A stretch of 37,956 nucleotides of DNA from JBGSBR01 sp041730495. Its GTDB lineage: Bacteria > Patescibacteriota > Microgenomatia > UBA1406 > GWC2-37-13. The stretch is taken from the NCBI GenBank assembly GCA_041730495.1, contig JBGSBR010000008.1:1-37956 (forward strand), in the 5' to 3' direction. A model generated the notes under the pieces. It did no database searches. It saw only the letters and a list, made by a program, of their open reading frames with translations, and had not been told where the DNA came from. Both the position numbers and the translations under genes were made by a program. Position 1 is the first letter of the stretch. Each line of letters begins with the position of its first letter. This document shows positions 7,855-15,201 of this stretch, one piece after another.

Positions 7855-8583
7855 TTATAGAGTCAAAATCGGTTTATCAAACCGAAAATCTATCTTCGTG
7901 TACTCTGTTCCTTCAAGCTTAAGCTTTTTCACTACTTGTTCAAGCTGATATGCCTGCAACTTCGTATCTTTTTCTACTGAAAAAATATAAGCGATATCGC
8001 TACCATATAATCCTAGCATATGGAATCCGTCGATATCAATACTATTTATTGTGATGCCCAATGATTGCAGTTTTTTCAGAAAAAATAATGCTCCTTTTAT
8101 GTCTTGTGCAGATATATTGGTACCTAGATCATAATCTGATGCAGAAAACTGTTGGTAATACAGTATCGGTGGTATCGCAGCTGATGGTGACGAGCTTTGT
8201 TTCTCAACGATCAGTCCTGTTTCATCAAGTAAAAAGAATCCATTACTGACCTGCAATGCTGCAACTGGACGTGAGTATGCAAGTTTGACTTTCAGTGTAT
8301 TTGGATATGATTTGGTGACAATAATTGATGAAAGTGTCGGATTTGCACGTTTGATATGCTGAGTGAAAGTCTCGGTTTCATGAAGCAGCATTGATTGCCC
8401 ATACAAAGACTCAAGTCCGTAGACTGCTCTACTTTTGACACTACCCGTGACATCAATATTTCGTACTCTGTAAGTACTATCGACAATCCACAGTACCAAC
8501 AGTACTGCGAAGAAAATGCCAAGTGATACGAGTGGTTTAACGAGTTTATGAATAAATTTCGGCGATGATTCGATCTGTTGCAT
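7855..8583 (-). CDS. ftsQ: Cell division protein FtsQ/DivIB, POTRA-domain
   Basis: Bitopic divisome protein linking early and late division proteins. At 242 aa it is near the usual 250-280. A short cytoplasmic N-terminus is followed by a TM helix at about residues 17-34 (LVSLGIFFAVLLVLWIV). The POTRA domain spans about 38-105 (YRVRNIDVTG, then YPNTLKVKLAYSRPVAAL). The FtsQ beta-domain follows (GFFLLDETGLIVEKQS at 115-130). The gene order murG-ftsQ-ftsA supports the call. The start at 8583 lies inside the end of murG (38-bp overlap), and no other start occurs before residue 100, so translation is probably coupled to murG. Confidence 0.93.
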   Translation of the reverse strand: MQQIESSPKFIHKLVKPLVSLGIFFAVLLVLWIVDSTYRVRNIDVTGSVKSRAVYGLESLYGQSMLLHETETFTQHIKRANPTLSSIIVTKSYPNTLKVKLAYSRPVAALQVSNGFFLLDETGLIVEKQSSSPSAAIPPILYYQQFSASDYDLGTNISAQDIKGALFFLKKLQSLGITINSIDIDGFHMLGLYGSDIAYIFSVEKDTKLQAYQLEQVVKKLKLEGTEYTKIDFRFDKPILTL

Positions 8584-9649
8584 CTGTTTTGAAATAATTA
8601 GGAACGTGGGTAAACTTTTTTTGATAAATACGTAAATCTTTCATCATCGATGTAATCAACTCAAGCAATCTGACACTTGTTTGATTTTGCTCGAAGACTT
8701 CACCAACACCCCAGTTTGCATACAGTCGAGCGTGCTTACGCTGCTCATCATGAGCAGCCCAGGGTAACGGGATGAAAATAGCTGGCTTTTGTAATGCTAG
8801 TAACTCAAAAAATGTATTGGCACCTGATCTACTGATGACAAGATCAGCACTATTATAGATAGGTCCGATCTCATCTCCCAAGATATGGGTATACAGATGA
8901 TAATTCTTTTGTTGCTCTGGAGACAATGATTCTTTCAACTTGGATAATCGTGCATAATCCTCAAACTCTTTCACATCTCCGGTTTGATGGATGATGATAT
9001 AACTGCGTAGCAATGATCCAATGATCTGTTCAATCTTGGTATTGATTGCATGGGCACCGAGTGATCCGCCAGTTATGTAGATTACCGGTAACTTATTATC
9101 TTTTATAAATGTTTTTTTAGAAAAAATACTCGCTCTCACTGGATTACCAGTGACTACAGTTTTGGATTTAGGAAAAAAGATGCCCGATTCTGGAAATGAA
9201 ATAAATATTTTGCGTGCGACATTGGCAATCATTTTATTGGCGATGCCCGGATGGATCGTTTGTTCGTGAGTATAAACCGGAAGATTCAGTAACCCTGCCA
9301 TCAAAGCAATCGGAAAAGCTAAATATCCACCGAATGATAACACTACATCAGGTTTTTCAGCTTTAAGAATCTTTAAAGACTGTATAAATCCTTTAGGGAC
9401 ATTCGTTAGTTGAAGAAGTGATCTGATAGAAGCTACACGCGTCAGACGACCAGCTCGCAGATTGATGAATTTGATCTTACGTTGTTTGATCTCTTGATAC
9501 TCGAAACTTTCTTTGGTTTCCCGATCATTAGCAGTTTTGCGACCGACGAAGATGATCTGTACGTCTGAATGCAACTTCTGTAATCTATCGATCACCGCAA
9601 GTGCAGGCGTGACATGCCCACCAGTAATCAAGATTTTTTTATAAGACAT
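8546..9649 (-). CDS. murG: MurG, lipid II-forming GlcNAc transferase
   Basis: Peripheral membrane GT-B glycosyltransferase that adds GlcNAc from UDP-GlcNAc to lipid I; 367 aa. The C-terminal donor-binding half is canonical: YITGGSLGAHAINTKI, then DLVISRSGANTFFELLALQKPAIFIPLPWAAHDEQ. The N-terminal lipid-binding loop, usually GGTGGH, is shortened to ITGGHVTPALAV (residues 8-19), lacking one Gly-containing pair. The acceptor-domain pattern around LSFGGYLAFPIALMAGLLNLPVYTHEQ is intact. A TAGAAT lies 6 nt before the ATG. The last 38 bp overlap ftsQ. Confidence 0.96.
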   Translation of the reverse strand: MSYKKILITGGHVTPALAVIDRLQKLHSDVQIIFVGRKTANDRETKESFEYQEIKQRKIKFINLRAGRLTRVASIRSLLQLTNVPKGFIQSLKILKAEKPDVVLSFGGYLAFPIALMAGLLNLPVYTHEQTIHPGIANKMIANVARKIFISFPESGIFFPKSKTVVTGNPVRASIFSKKTFIKDNKLPVIYITGGSLGAHAINTKIEQIIGSLLRSYIIIHQTGDVKEFEDYARLSKLKESLSPEQQKNYHLYTHILGDEIGPIYNSADLVISRSGANTFFELLALQKPAIFIPLPWAAHDEQRKHARLYANWGVGEVFEQNQTSVRLLELITSMMKDLRIYQKKFTHVPNYFKTDATDRIIAEIYS

Positions 9650-9769
9650 GTATACATTCTAGCATGTACGTACTTAACACAAGGAATATTCTGATTCAAA
9701 AATAAACGATCGAAGATATCTTTTCTGTGCTCGCTTGGAGAAAAGTGAGTATTTGTTTTTGACGGTGGA

Positions 9770-10897
9770 TTATCGTCCGCCAGCTTTTGCATGTTTGGCG
9801 ACATTGATTGCAATACCGATCAGCATAAAGGAGATTAACATATGTGAGCCTCCGTACGATATAAACGGTAACGGCACACCAGTAAGCGGCATGATGTTTA
9901 CCATTCCTCCAAGATTAATCATCACCTGAATCCCGATAAACGAAAATACTCCACCCACAAGTAACTTACCAAACGTGTCACTTGTATCTTTGTAGATGAC
10001 ATACAATCTATAAAGCAGTACTACATAACAAAATATAAGTACTACAGCGCCTATAAACCCAAGCTCTTCACCCATAATCGCGAATATCGAGTCAGTATGC
10101 GCTTCTGGTAAGAATAAATATTTCTGTCGTGAGGCTCCAAATCCTTGTCCAAATAATCCTCCTTGTGAAAGTGAGATCATGATCTGATTGATATGATATC
10201 CGACACCGAGTGGATCTTGTGAAGGATCTAAGAAAGCTGTAAGACGTCGGACACGATATGGTGCTGCAAATAATAAACCGATAAATCCAAGAACCGCGGC
10301 TCCGATAAACATAGCGAGCTGTATCAGTTGCTGACCTGATAAGAAAAACATCAAACAAGCTAACCCAAAAATCATCGTCGCACTTCCCATATCAGGCTGC
10401 AACATGATGAGAAACATGAGTCCCCCGATGAGCACCATAAACGGTAAAAACTGTTTCTTTTCCTTAGTGCTAAACCATGATGCGAGATATACAATCAAAG
10501 CAAACTTGGCAAACTCTGTCGGCTGAAGATTGAAAAAGCCAAGATCAATCCACCCTTGCGCACCATTCACTCTGTGCCCAATTCCTGGTATCAATACTGC
10601 CACAAGAAGCAAGAAAACCACACCCATGAGCGGTATCGACAAGTAATACAGTTTTTTGTATGGATAGATCGAAAAGAAGGTCATCGCAAGCAGTCCCAGT
10701 CCAAACCAGCGCATCTGAAGCTTGAGATAATGAAAGCTATCACCTGTCTCAGAGATTGCCCGGATCGATGAAGCTTCGAAGACAAATAGCAAGCCAACGA
10801 GGGTAAAAAAGAACGTAAAAATAAATAAGAAGTGTGGAGCACGCAGACTAAACTTCTTCTTTTCGCGTTGCGGTGTTTTGTGGATCCTGTTGCGCAT
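9770..10897 (-). CDS. ftsW: FtsW/RodA-family SEDS peptidoglycan polymerase
   Basis: Multi-pass membrane glycosyltransferase polymerising lipid II, normally with a class B PBP, which is not in this window. At 375 aa it has about ten TM segments. Family motifs are clear: RVNGAQGWIDLGFFNLQPTE, QPDMGSATMI, GVGYHINQ, then LPEAHTDSIFAIMGEELGFIG with the essential Asp, and the C-terminal PLTGVPLPFISYGGS. The cluster position between murD and murG favours FtsW over RodA. The first 50 bp overlap the end of murD and no other early start is available, so translation may be coupled. About 120 bp without a recognisable feature separate it from murG. Confidence 0.96.
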   Translation of the reverse strand: MRNRIHKTPQREKKKFSLRAPHFLFIFTFFFTLVGLLFVFEASSIRAISETGDSFHYLKLQMRWFGLGLLAMTFFSIYPYKKLYYLSIPLMGVVFLLLVAVLIPGIGHRVNGAQGWIDLGFFNLQPTEFAKFALIVYLASWFSTKEKKQFLPFMVLIGGLMFLIMLQPDMGSATMIFGLACLMFFLSGQQLIQLAMFIGAAVLGFIGLLFAAPYRVRRLTAFLDPSQDPLGVGYHINQIMISLSQGGLFGQGFGASRQKYLFLPEAHTDSIFAIMGEELGFIGAVVLIFCYVVLLYRLYVIYKDTSDTFGKLLVGGVFSFIGIQVMINLGGMVNIMPLTGVPLPFISYGGSHMLISFMLIGIAINVAKHAKAGGR

Positions 10898-12113
10898 AGT
10901 GTTTTACATACTCTTGAAACTGCGCGCCTTTGTCCTCAAAATTTTTCCAGATACTGTAGCTTGGTGAAGCAGTGGAAAGCAAACACACGCCACCAGCTGG
11001 TGTATGTTCATAGGCAAATGCGACCGCATCTTTCATATTATCAGTACTGAGCATCGCAGGCAAGTGATCAAATGTTTCTTCGACCAATGTGCGAATCCGT
11101 GCACCAGAATCTGGGAAAAAAATCATACTTTCAATCTGAGTCGTTTTAAGATATTCGACAAACTCTTCAAAGATATACCCTCTATCCTGACCGCCAAGCA
11201 TGATTGTTTTGACGTTTGGAATAGCTTTCAAAGCTGCAATTGTCGACTCCGGAGTGGTCGAGATCGCATCATCGTAAAAGGTGATCTCACGATATGTACC
11301 CACGAGCTCAAGTCTGTGTGGAAGTGGTTTGAAGGTCGCAATGGCTTGATGTATCAGATCGTCTGAAATCCCATACTGATGTGCGACGGTGATTGCTGCT
11401 CGCACATTATCTTTGTTATGTTCGCCAAGGAGTGGCATCTGCGGAAACTGCTTGATTTGCTCGTATGGGATACTCGTTGCTTGTGTATCCGCTTCCCAAT
11501 CTGACAGTAAAGAAAACTTCGGATTATAGATATAGATATCATCTCTGTTCATATTCTGTATCAAGCATTTCTTGGAAGCATAGTAAGATTCAAGTGAACC
11601 ATGATAATTTATATGATCTGGAAACAAACTGACAATCACACCGATATGTGGTGACTGCTCAAGCTCTTGGAGTTGGTAACTCGACAACTCACAGACAAAG
11701 ATAGTTTTCTCATCATACGGTTTAGCTAGTTCTTCAAGCATCGGATTGCCGATATTTCCGACAAGTCGTGCATCATGACCTGCTTGCATGAGGATATGAT
11801 GGATCAGTGATGTAGTCGTACTTTTGCCTTTGGTACCCGTCACACCGATAATCTGAGTTTTAGGTACTGTCGAAAAGAAAATCTGTGTGGCAGTAATATA
11901 TGGAATTTTAATCAACTCTTTAGGTATTCCTGGAGATTTGATCGCTAGATCAAAGTTGCGTTGACCATCCAGATACTGTTCTCCTTGAGAAGCATCACGA
12001 ATTGTTAGATCGACCTCTGGCAATTGTTTCTTGAGAAAACTTTCTGTTGCCTGACCTTCTTTACCATAGCCGATGAGTACTACTTTTTTACCAGCCAGAT
12101 CTTGGATATTCAT
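10848..12113 (-). CDS. murD: MurD-type ligase, probably the L-glutamate-adding MurD2
   Basis: ATP-dependent Mur ligase adding glutamate to UDP-MurNAc-L-Ala in the cytoplasm; 421 aa, slightly short. The N-terminal Rossmann part starts KKVVLIGYGKEGQAT (9-23). The P-loop is GTKGKST (93-99), where standard MurD has GTNGKT/S. Central CELSSYQLQELE (141-152) and FPDHINYHGSLESYYASKK (164-182) follow, and the C-terminal domain has LGGQDRGY. Its ATG overlaps the murL stop as ATGA, so the two are translationally coupled. In Xanthomonas, MurD2 adds L-Glu and MurL epimerises it. Placement beside murL makes L-Glu specificity the better inference, but sequence alone cannot exclude a D-Glu enzyme. Confidence 0.93.
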   Translation of the reverse strand: MNIQDLAGKKVVLIGYGKEGQATESFLKKQLPEVDLTIRDASQGEQYLDGQRNFDLAIKSPGIPKELIKIPYITATQIFFSTVPKTQIIGVTGTKGKSTTTSLIHHILMQAGHDARLVGNIGNPMLEELAKPYDEKTIFVCELSSYQLQELEQSPHIGVIVSLFPDHINYHGSLESYYASKKCLIQNMNRDDIYIYNPKFSLLSDWEADTQATSIPYEQIKQFPQMPLLGEHNKDNVRAAITVAHQYGISDDLIHQAIATFKPLPHRLELVGTYREITFYDDAISTTPESTIAALKAIPNVKTIMLGGQDRGYIFEEFVEYLKTTQIESMIFFPDSGARIRTLVEETFDHLPAMLSTDNMKDAVAFAYEHTPAGGVCLLSTASPSYSIWKNFEDKGAQFQEYVKHYAQQDPQNTATRKEEV

Positions 12114-13444
12114 ACCTTTTCAACAACTGCCAACATCGATTCAGGGATAGTCTCTACCGGAGTCAGTGCTAGTGCATCCGCGACAAGCTGATCTGGATTT
12201 TCGAGTGTCGTTGATATGGTATTCATGAAATAACGCATGATTACATCACTGTTGTACTCACCTTTTTGATATGTGAGGTAAAAAGCTGCTTTCACTTCAT
12301 CAGGTGTCCCGACACACTCAAAGGGTTTGAACCCTTCGATACCAAGTAACTCTTGATACATTGGTAACAACTCATCGTCTGCAAATAAGTTTTTACCAAA
12401 AAGCGAGATTAACTCGTCTTTAGACAAGAATGCAGCAAGCATCGCAAAGACAAATGCACATTTCGGACAGTGTCCACACCACATAACAGGATTATCATCT
12501 TGAAGTACATAATGTTTGTTACAGCTGGTGAAAACCTGGAAATACTGTGGATACTGAGCAAACAGCTGAGTTATTTTCAGCTCTGACAGTGGTCTGAGTA
12601 ACGAAAAGTAGGTTATATCAGGCGTGATATAAGTACGTACATACTCTTGAAACATCGTTTCAAACTCAAGTGATTTACTCCATTGATGATTTACTTCTGT
12701 ACCCAAGTAATTGACATTACCGTAGTTTGCACTGCGTTCATTACCAACGATGAAATATGAATAGTCATAGAGAATGGCTGTCAGCACTCCAATTGCTGCA
12801 TACATCGCAGAGACTGGCACATGACCGTTGTACGTATCATCTCTATGATTAAGTTCGAACAATAATGGGTCCAATGTCCGTTTCACTCTGACAGTACCCA
12901 CATGCATGACTTCGATTACTTCGTCGATGGTATGATGATGTTTCTGCGTCTCGACGACGAAAGCATCAAACGGTTTCTCCGCTTTTTTGAGTAATTCACC
13001 CACGACTATTGAGTCTTTACCACCACCTATACCGACCAATGCTCGCGATTCACGAGGATATGCAACAGCTTGAGTTTTTACATCTTCAAGATGTGGGAAC
13101 TGCACTAGCTTACGGTAATCAATATTATTGCGATAGTAAAACTCTCCGAGTCCTTTGGTGTAGATAGTATTCCAGTACTCAGCTTGAGCTTGATTAAGTT
13201 TTATAGTTTGAAGTTTGATAGTTTCTGGACAGTACAGTTTCCAGTAGTTAATACCCAAAACTAACTGTAAAGTTTCCAAGGTAGTTTGAAGTAGAGTTGC
13301 GGGAATAGATGAAGTATCAAAAGCATCGTCAAACTCAAGTGTCTCACGAAACGTAAACGTCTCGCCACCTGATATCTTATATTCAAATGTAAAGGTTGTA
13401 TCGCTCTGCGTGATCGATCCAAACTCGAATGTCTTTGATTGCAT
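12110..13444 (-). CDS. murL: MurL-like UDP-MurNAc-L-Ala-L-Glu epimerase
   Basis: Predicted to convert the terminal L-Glu of UDP-MurNAc-L-Ala-L-Glu to D-Glu, an ATP-dependent reaction known for Xanthomonas MurL. The 444-aa length fits. An N-terminal domain precedes a PP-loop ATP pyrophosphatase-type motif, GIGGGKDS (138-145). A distinctive block GNERSANYGN ... VNHQWSKSLEFE (235-262) follows, then a Cys cluster WCGHCPKC (322-329) that could bind metal or act in catalysis. I recognise these blocks as the MurL pattern from memory, not from a search. The gene overlaps murD by 4 bp (ATGA), and TATAAT lies 6 nt before the ATG. It could replace glutamate racemase MurI. Confidence 0.85.
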   Translation of the reverse strand: MQSKTFEFGSITQSDTTFTFEYKISGGETFTFRETLEFDDAFDTSSIPATLLQTTLETLQLVLGINYWKLYCPETIKLQTIKLNQAQAEYWNTIYTKGLGEFYYRNNIDYRKLVQFPHLEDVKTQAVAYPRESRALVGIGGGKDSIVVGELLKKAEKPFDAFVVETQKHHHTIDEVIEVMHVGTVRVKRTLDPLLFELNHRDDTYNGHVPVSAMYAAIGVLTAILYDYSYFIVGNERSANYGNVNYLGTEVNHQWSKSLEFETMFQEYVRTYITPDITYFSLLRPLSELKITQLFAQYPQYFQVFTSCNKHYVLQDDNPVMWCGHCPKCAFVFAMLAAFLSKDELISLFGKNLFADDELLPMYQELLGIEGFKPFECVGTPDEVKAAFYLTYQKGEYNSDVIMRYFMNTISTTLENPDQLVADALALTPVETIPESMLAVVEKV

Positions 13445-13450
13445 GGCTAT

Positions 13451-13456
13451 ATTATA
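13451..13456 (-). promoter_or_regulatory. murL -10 box, leaderless type
   Basis: A consensus TATAAT on the minus strand ends 6 nt before the murL ATG and would drive the murL-murD-ftsW run. The same bases overlap a plus-strand TATAAT (13453-13458) that could serve the divergent MFS gene. -35 boxes are weak on both strands. Confidence 0.45.
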
Positions 13457-13492
13457 ATAGTTTCATTATCAAAAACCTAATCAGCGGCTTCC

Positions 13493-14653
13493 ATGAATAA
13501 TATCCGACTCGCCTTTATCCTTAATTTCCTTCGCTATAGCTGGTTTTGGCTTGGCATCTGGTTGTTCTATTATCTTCGTTACACTGATTATGTTGGGGTG
13601 GCCATCATTGAAATTGTTCAGATAACTGTAAACGTCTTGGCTGAGATACCAACTGGTGCAATTGCAGATCTTCTCGGTAAAAAGAAAACTCTGATGATTT
13701 CATTTGCCCTACTTGCAATCGGCAACTTCTGGATGGCTGCAGGCATTAATATTTATCACTTAGTCGGATCTGTCTTTGTTATGTCACTCGGATATACTTT
13801 TTTTTCTGGAACATTTGATGCTCTTGTCTACGATACTTTGCTGGAACAAAAACAAGAGTCACAGTTTGAAAAAATCATTTCACGGATTAATATCGCTCCA
13901 CATATAGCAGCAGGTACGAGTGGCATCATTGGTGGATTCATCTATCTCTATAATCCTCACTTGCCATTTATCATGGTCGGTATCTGTGCGCTGATTGGAT
14001 TGGTACTTTGTTTCTTTTTACATGAACCTGCAGTCGATAGTAACAAGTTTTCCCTTGCAAATTTCTTAACTCAACTCAAGCAAGGCTTCAACCAACTTAC
14101 TAAAACAAGTGAAGCAAAAAATACTGTCTGGTTTCTCTTAATCACAACATTTTGTGGAGTAATCATGTACGAATTACTTCATGATGCACAAGCTATTGAG
14201 TATGGGTTTACACCTGAAACAATGGGTATCCTTGCAGCTTTGATGTATGCAGCATCAGCAATCGGATCATATATTACTCCTTCACTTCGAGGCAAATATT
14301 CTTATTTCCAGATCGTATTACTCATCAGTTTGTTATATGGACTGACATTACTCGTATCTCCGTATCTTGGATTGATAGCTGGTGCGATTGTCATCATCGG
14401 TCGACACATGAGTACATCTATCAACAATAATCTCAACTCTGCGATTATCAACAAACTTGTTTCATCAGAATACCGTGCTACAACATTATCAACATTTTCA
14501 ATGATTGCTAATATCCCGTACATTTTTGTGGCTGTTTTCCTAGGATCAGCTATCAATATGTATACTGCAAATAACGTTGCTGTAATCCTTGGTATACTCA
14601 TGCTTATAGGCGCTTGTTATCAGTTGTATCAGATAAAGTCTCACAAAATATAG
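13493..14653 (+). CDS. MFS transporter
   Basis: Major facilitator superfamily membrane transporter, 386 aa, with about 11-12 hydrophobic helices. The MFS motif A between TM2 and TM3 reads GAIADLLGKKKTL (about residues 62-74). A charged central loop with polar Lys/Gln-rich sequence (TQLKQGFNQLTKTSEAKN) separates the two six-helix halves. The substrate cannot be read from the sequence. Small drug-efflux-type MFS proteins look like this, but so do many others. The stop is 1 bp before the ATG of the deaminase-like gene, so the pair forms an operon, and a shared nucleoside or nucleoside-analogue substrate is a reasonable guess. No Shine-Dalgarno sequence precedes the ATG. Confidence 0.88.
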   Translation: MNNIRLAFILNFLRYSWFWLGIWLFYYLRYTDYVGVAIIEIVQITVNVLAEIPTGAIADLLGKKKTLMISFALLAIGNFWMAAGINIYHLVGSVFVMSLGYTFFSGTFDALVYDTLLEQKQESQFEKIISRINIAPHIAAGTSGIIGGFIYLYNPHLPFIMVGICALIGLVLCFFLHEPAVDSNKFSLANFLTQLKQGFNQLTKTSEAKNTVWFLLITTFCGVIMYELLHDAQAIEYGFTPETMGILAALMYAASAIGSYITPSLRGKYSYFQIVLLISLLYGLTLLVSPYLGLIAGAIVIIGRHMSTSINNNLNSAIINKLVSSEYRATTLSTFSMIANIPYIFVAVFLGSAINMYTANNVAVILGILMLIGACYQLYQIKSHKI

Positions 14654-14654
14654 T

Positions 14655-15080
14655 ATGAAAAAAATTACAGATAACAATAAACTTCATTACGAACTCACGG
14701 ATGCAGAATGTGAACAGATGCTACAACTAGCAGAAACGACACTGGCAAATACATTTCCAACCAGTGGATCTGGCTATGCAGCAGTGGTCATGAATGCCGA
14801 TGGCAAGCTGTATGAAGGCGCATCTTATGGATCTGATACCTATACACTTACCATGCATGGTGAGATGGTCGCTCTTGCTCATGCAGCGACACACGGAGCT
14901 CGAGAAATCGTCGCAATCACAGGTCCGAACTGTCATATCTGTAAACAGCTCATTTACGAAAGTAGTCTCAGATCCGGAATTGATATTGTAGTGGTAATGA
15001 AAGAAGAATCAGGATTTAAACAAGTACCGATATCTACGATTATGCCATATCCATGGCCAGCCGAACCTTTTCTTAAGTAA
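14655..15080 (+). CDS. Cytidine deaminase-like zinc hydrolase
   Basis: Small (141 aa) member of the cytidine deaminase fold. The zinc and catalytic motif reads MHGEMVALAHAATHG (about residues 70-84), with His as ligand and Glu as proton shuttle; HGE replaces the usual HAE or CAE. The second motif, PNCHICKQ (about 94-101), supplies the two Cys ligands spaced as in PCxxCRQ. The C-terminal IMPYPW matches the LLP-type tail of cytidine and blasticidin-S deaminases. It could salvage cytidine or deoxycytidine, or detoxify a nucleoside antibiotic together with the MFS gene 1 bp upstream. The sequence does not decide between these. A structured repeat follows its stop. Confidence 0.85.
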   Translation: MKKITDNNKLHYELTDAECEQMLQLAETTLANTFPTSGSGYAAVVMNADGKLYEGASYGSDTYTLTMHGEMVALAHAATHGAREIVAITGPNCHICKQLIYESSLRSGIDIVVVMKEESGFKQVPISTIMPYPWPAEPFLK

Positions 15081-15094
15081 GCTAATAATCTTTA

Positions 15095-15187
15095 TCTAAA
15101 ATAGGTGTCAGGAGGAAAGGGACACGTAAGCGCGCAACGAACAGTGAGCACTTACGGGTAAAGCCGACTGACAGAATCTATTTTAGA
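15095..15187 (+). repeat. Structured convergent-junction element, copy A
   Basis: The 93-nt unit has a perfect 10-bp outer stem, TCTAAAATAG (15095-15104) with CTATTTTAGA (15178-15187). An inner helix GTCAG (15107-15111) pairs with CTGAC (15168-15172), leaving an AGAAT bulge. A third helix is CGTAAG (15125-15130) with CTTACG (15151-15156). An alternative hairpin, GTGTC/GACAC around AGGAGGAAAGG, competes with the inner helix. The inner 81 nt match copy C with one mismatch. The element lies between the stops of two convergent genes. No T-tract follows on either strand, so it is not a standard terminator. Strand of function is unknown; plus is given for convenience. Confidence 0.85.
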
Positions 15188-15201
15188 AATGAAGCACGTA
15201 T

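Noticed and set aside
15105..15125. GTGTC/GACAC hairpin as the main fold of the element
   Set aside because: It exists in copies A and C only; copy B cannot form it, whereas the GTCAG/CTGAC helix is supported by a paired change.
15095..15187. Structured element as a plain rho-independent terminator
   Set aside because: No run of T follows the outer stem on either strand, and the conserved 81-nt interior is far more than a terminator needs.
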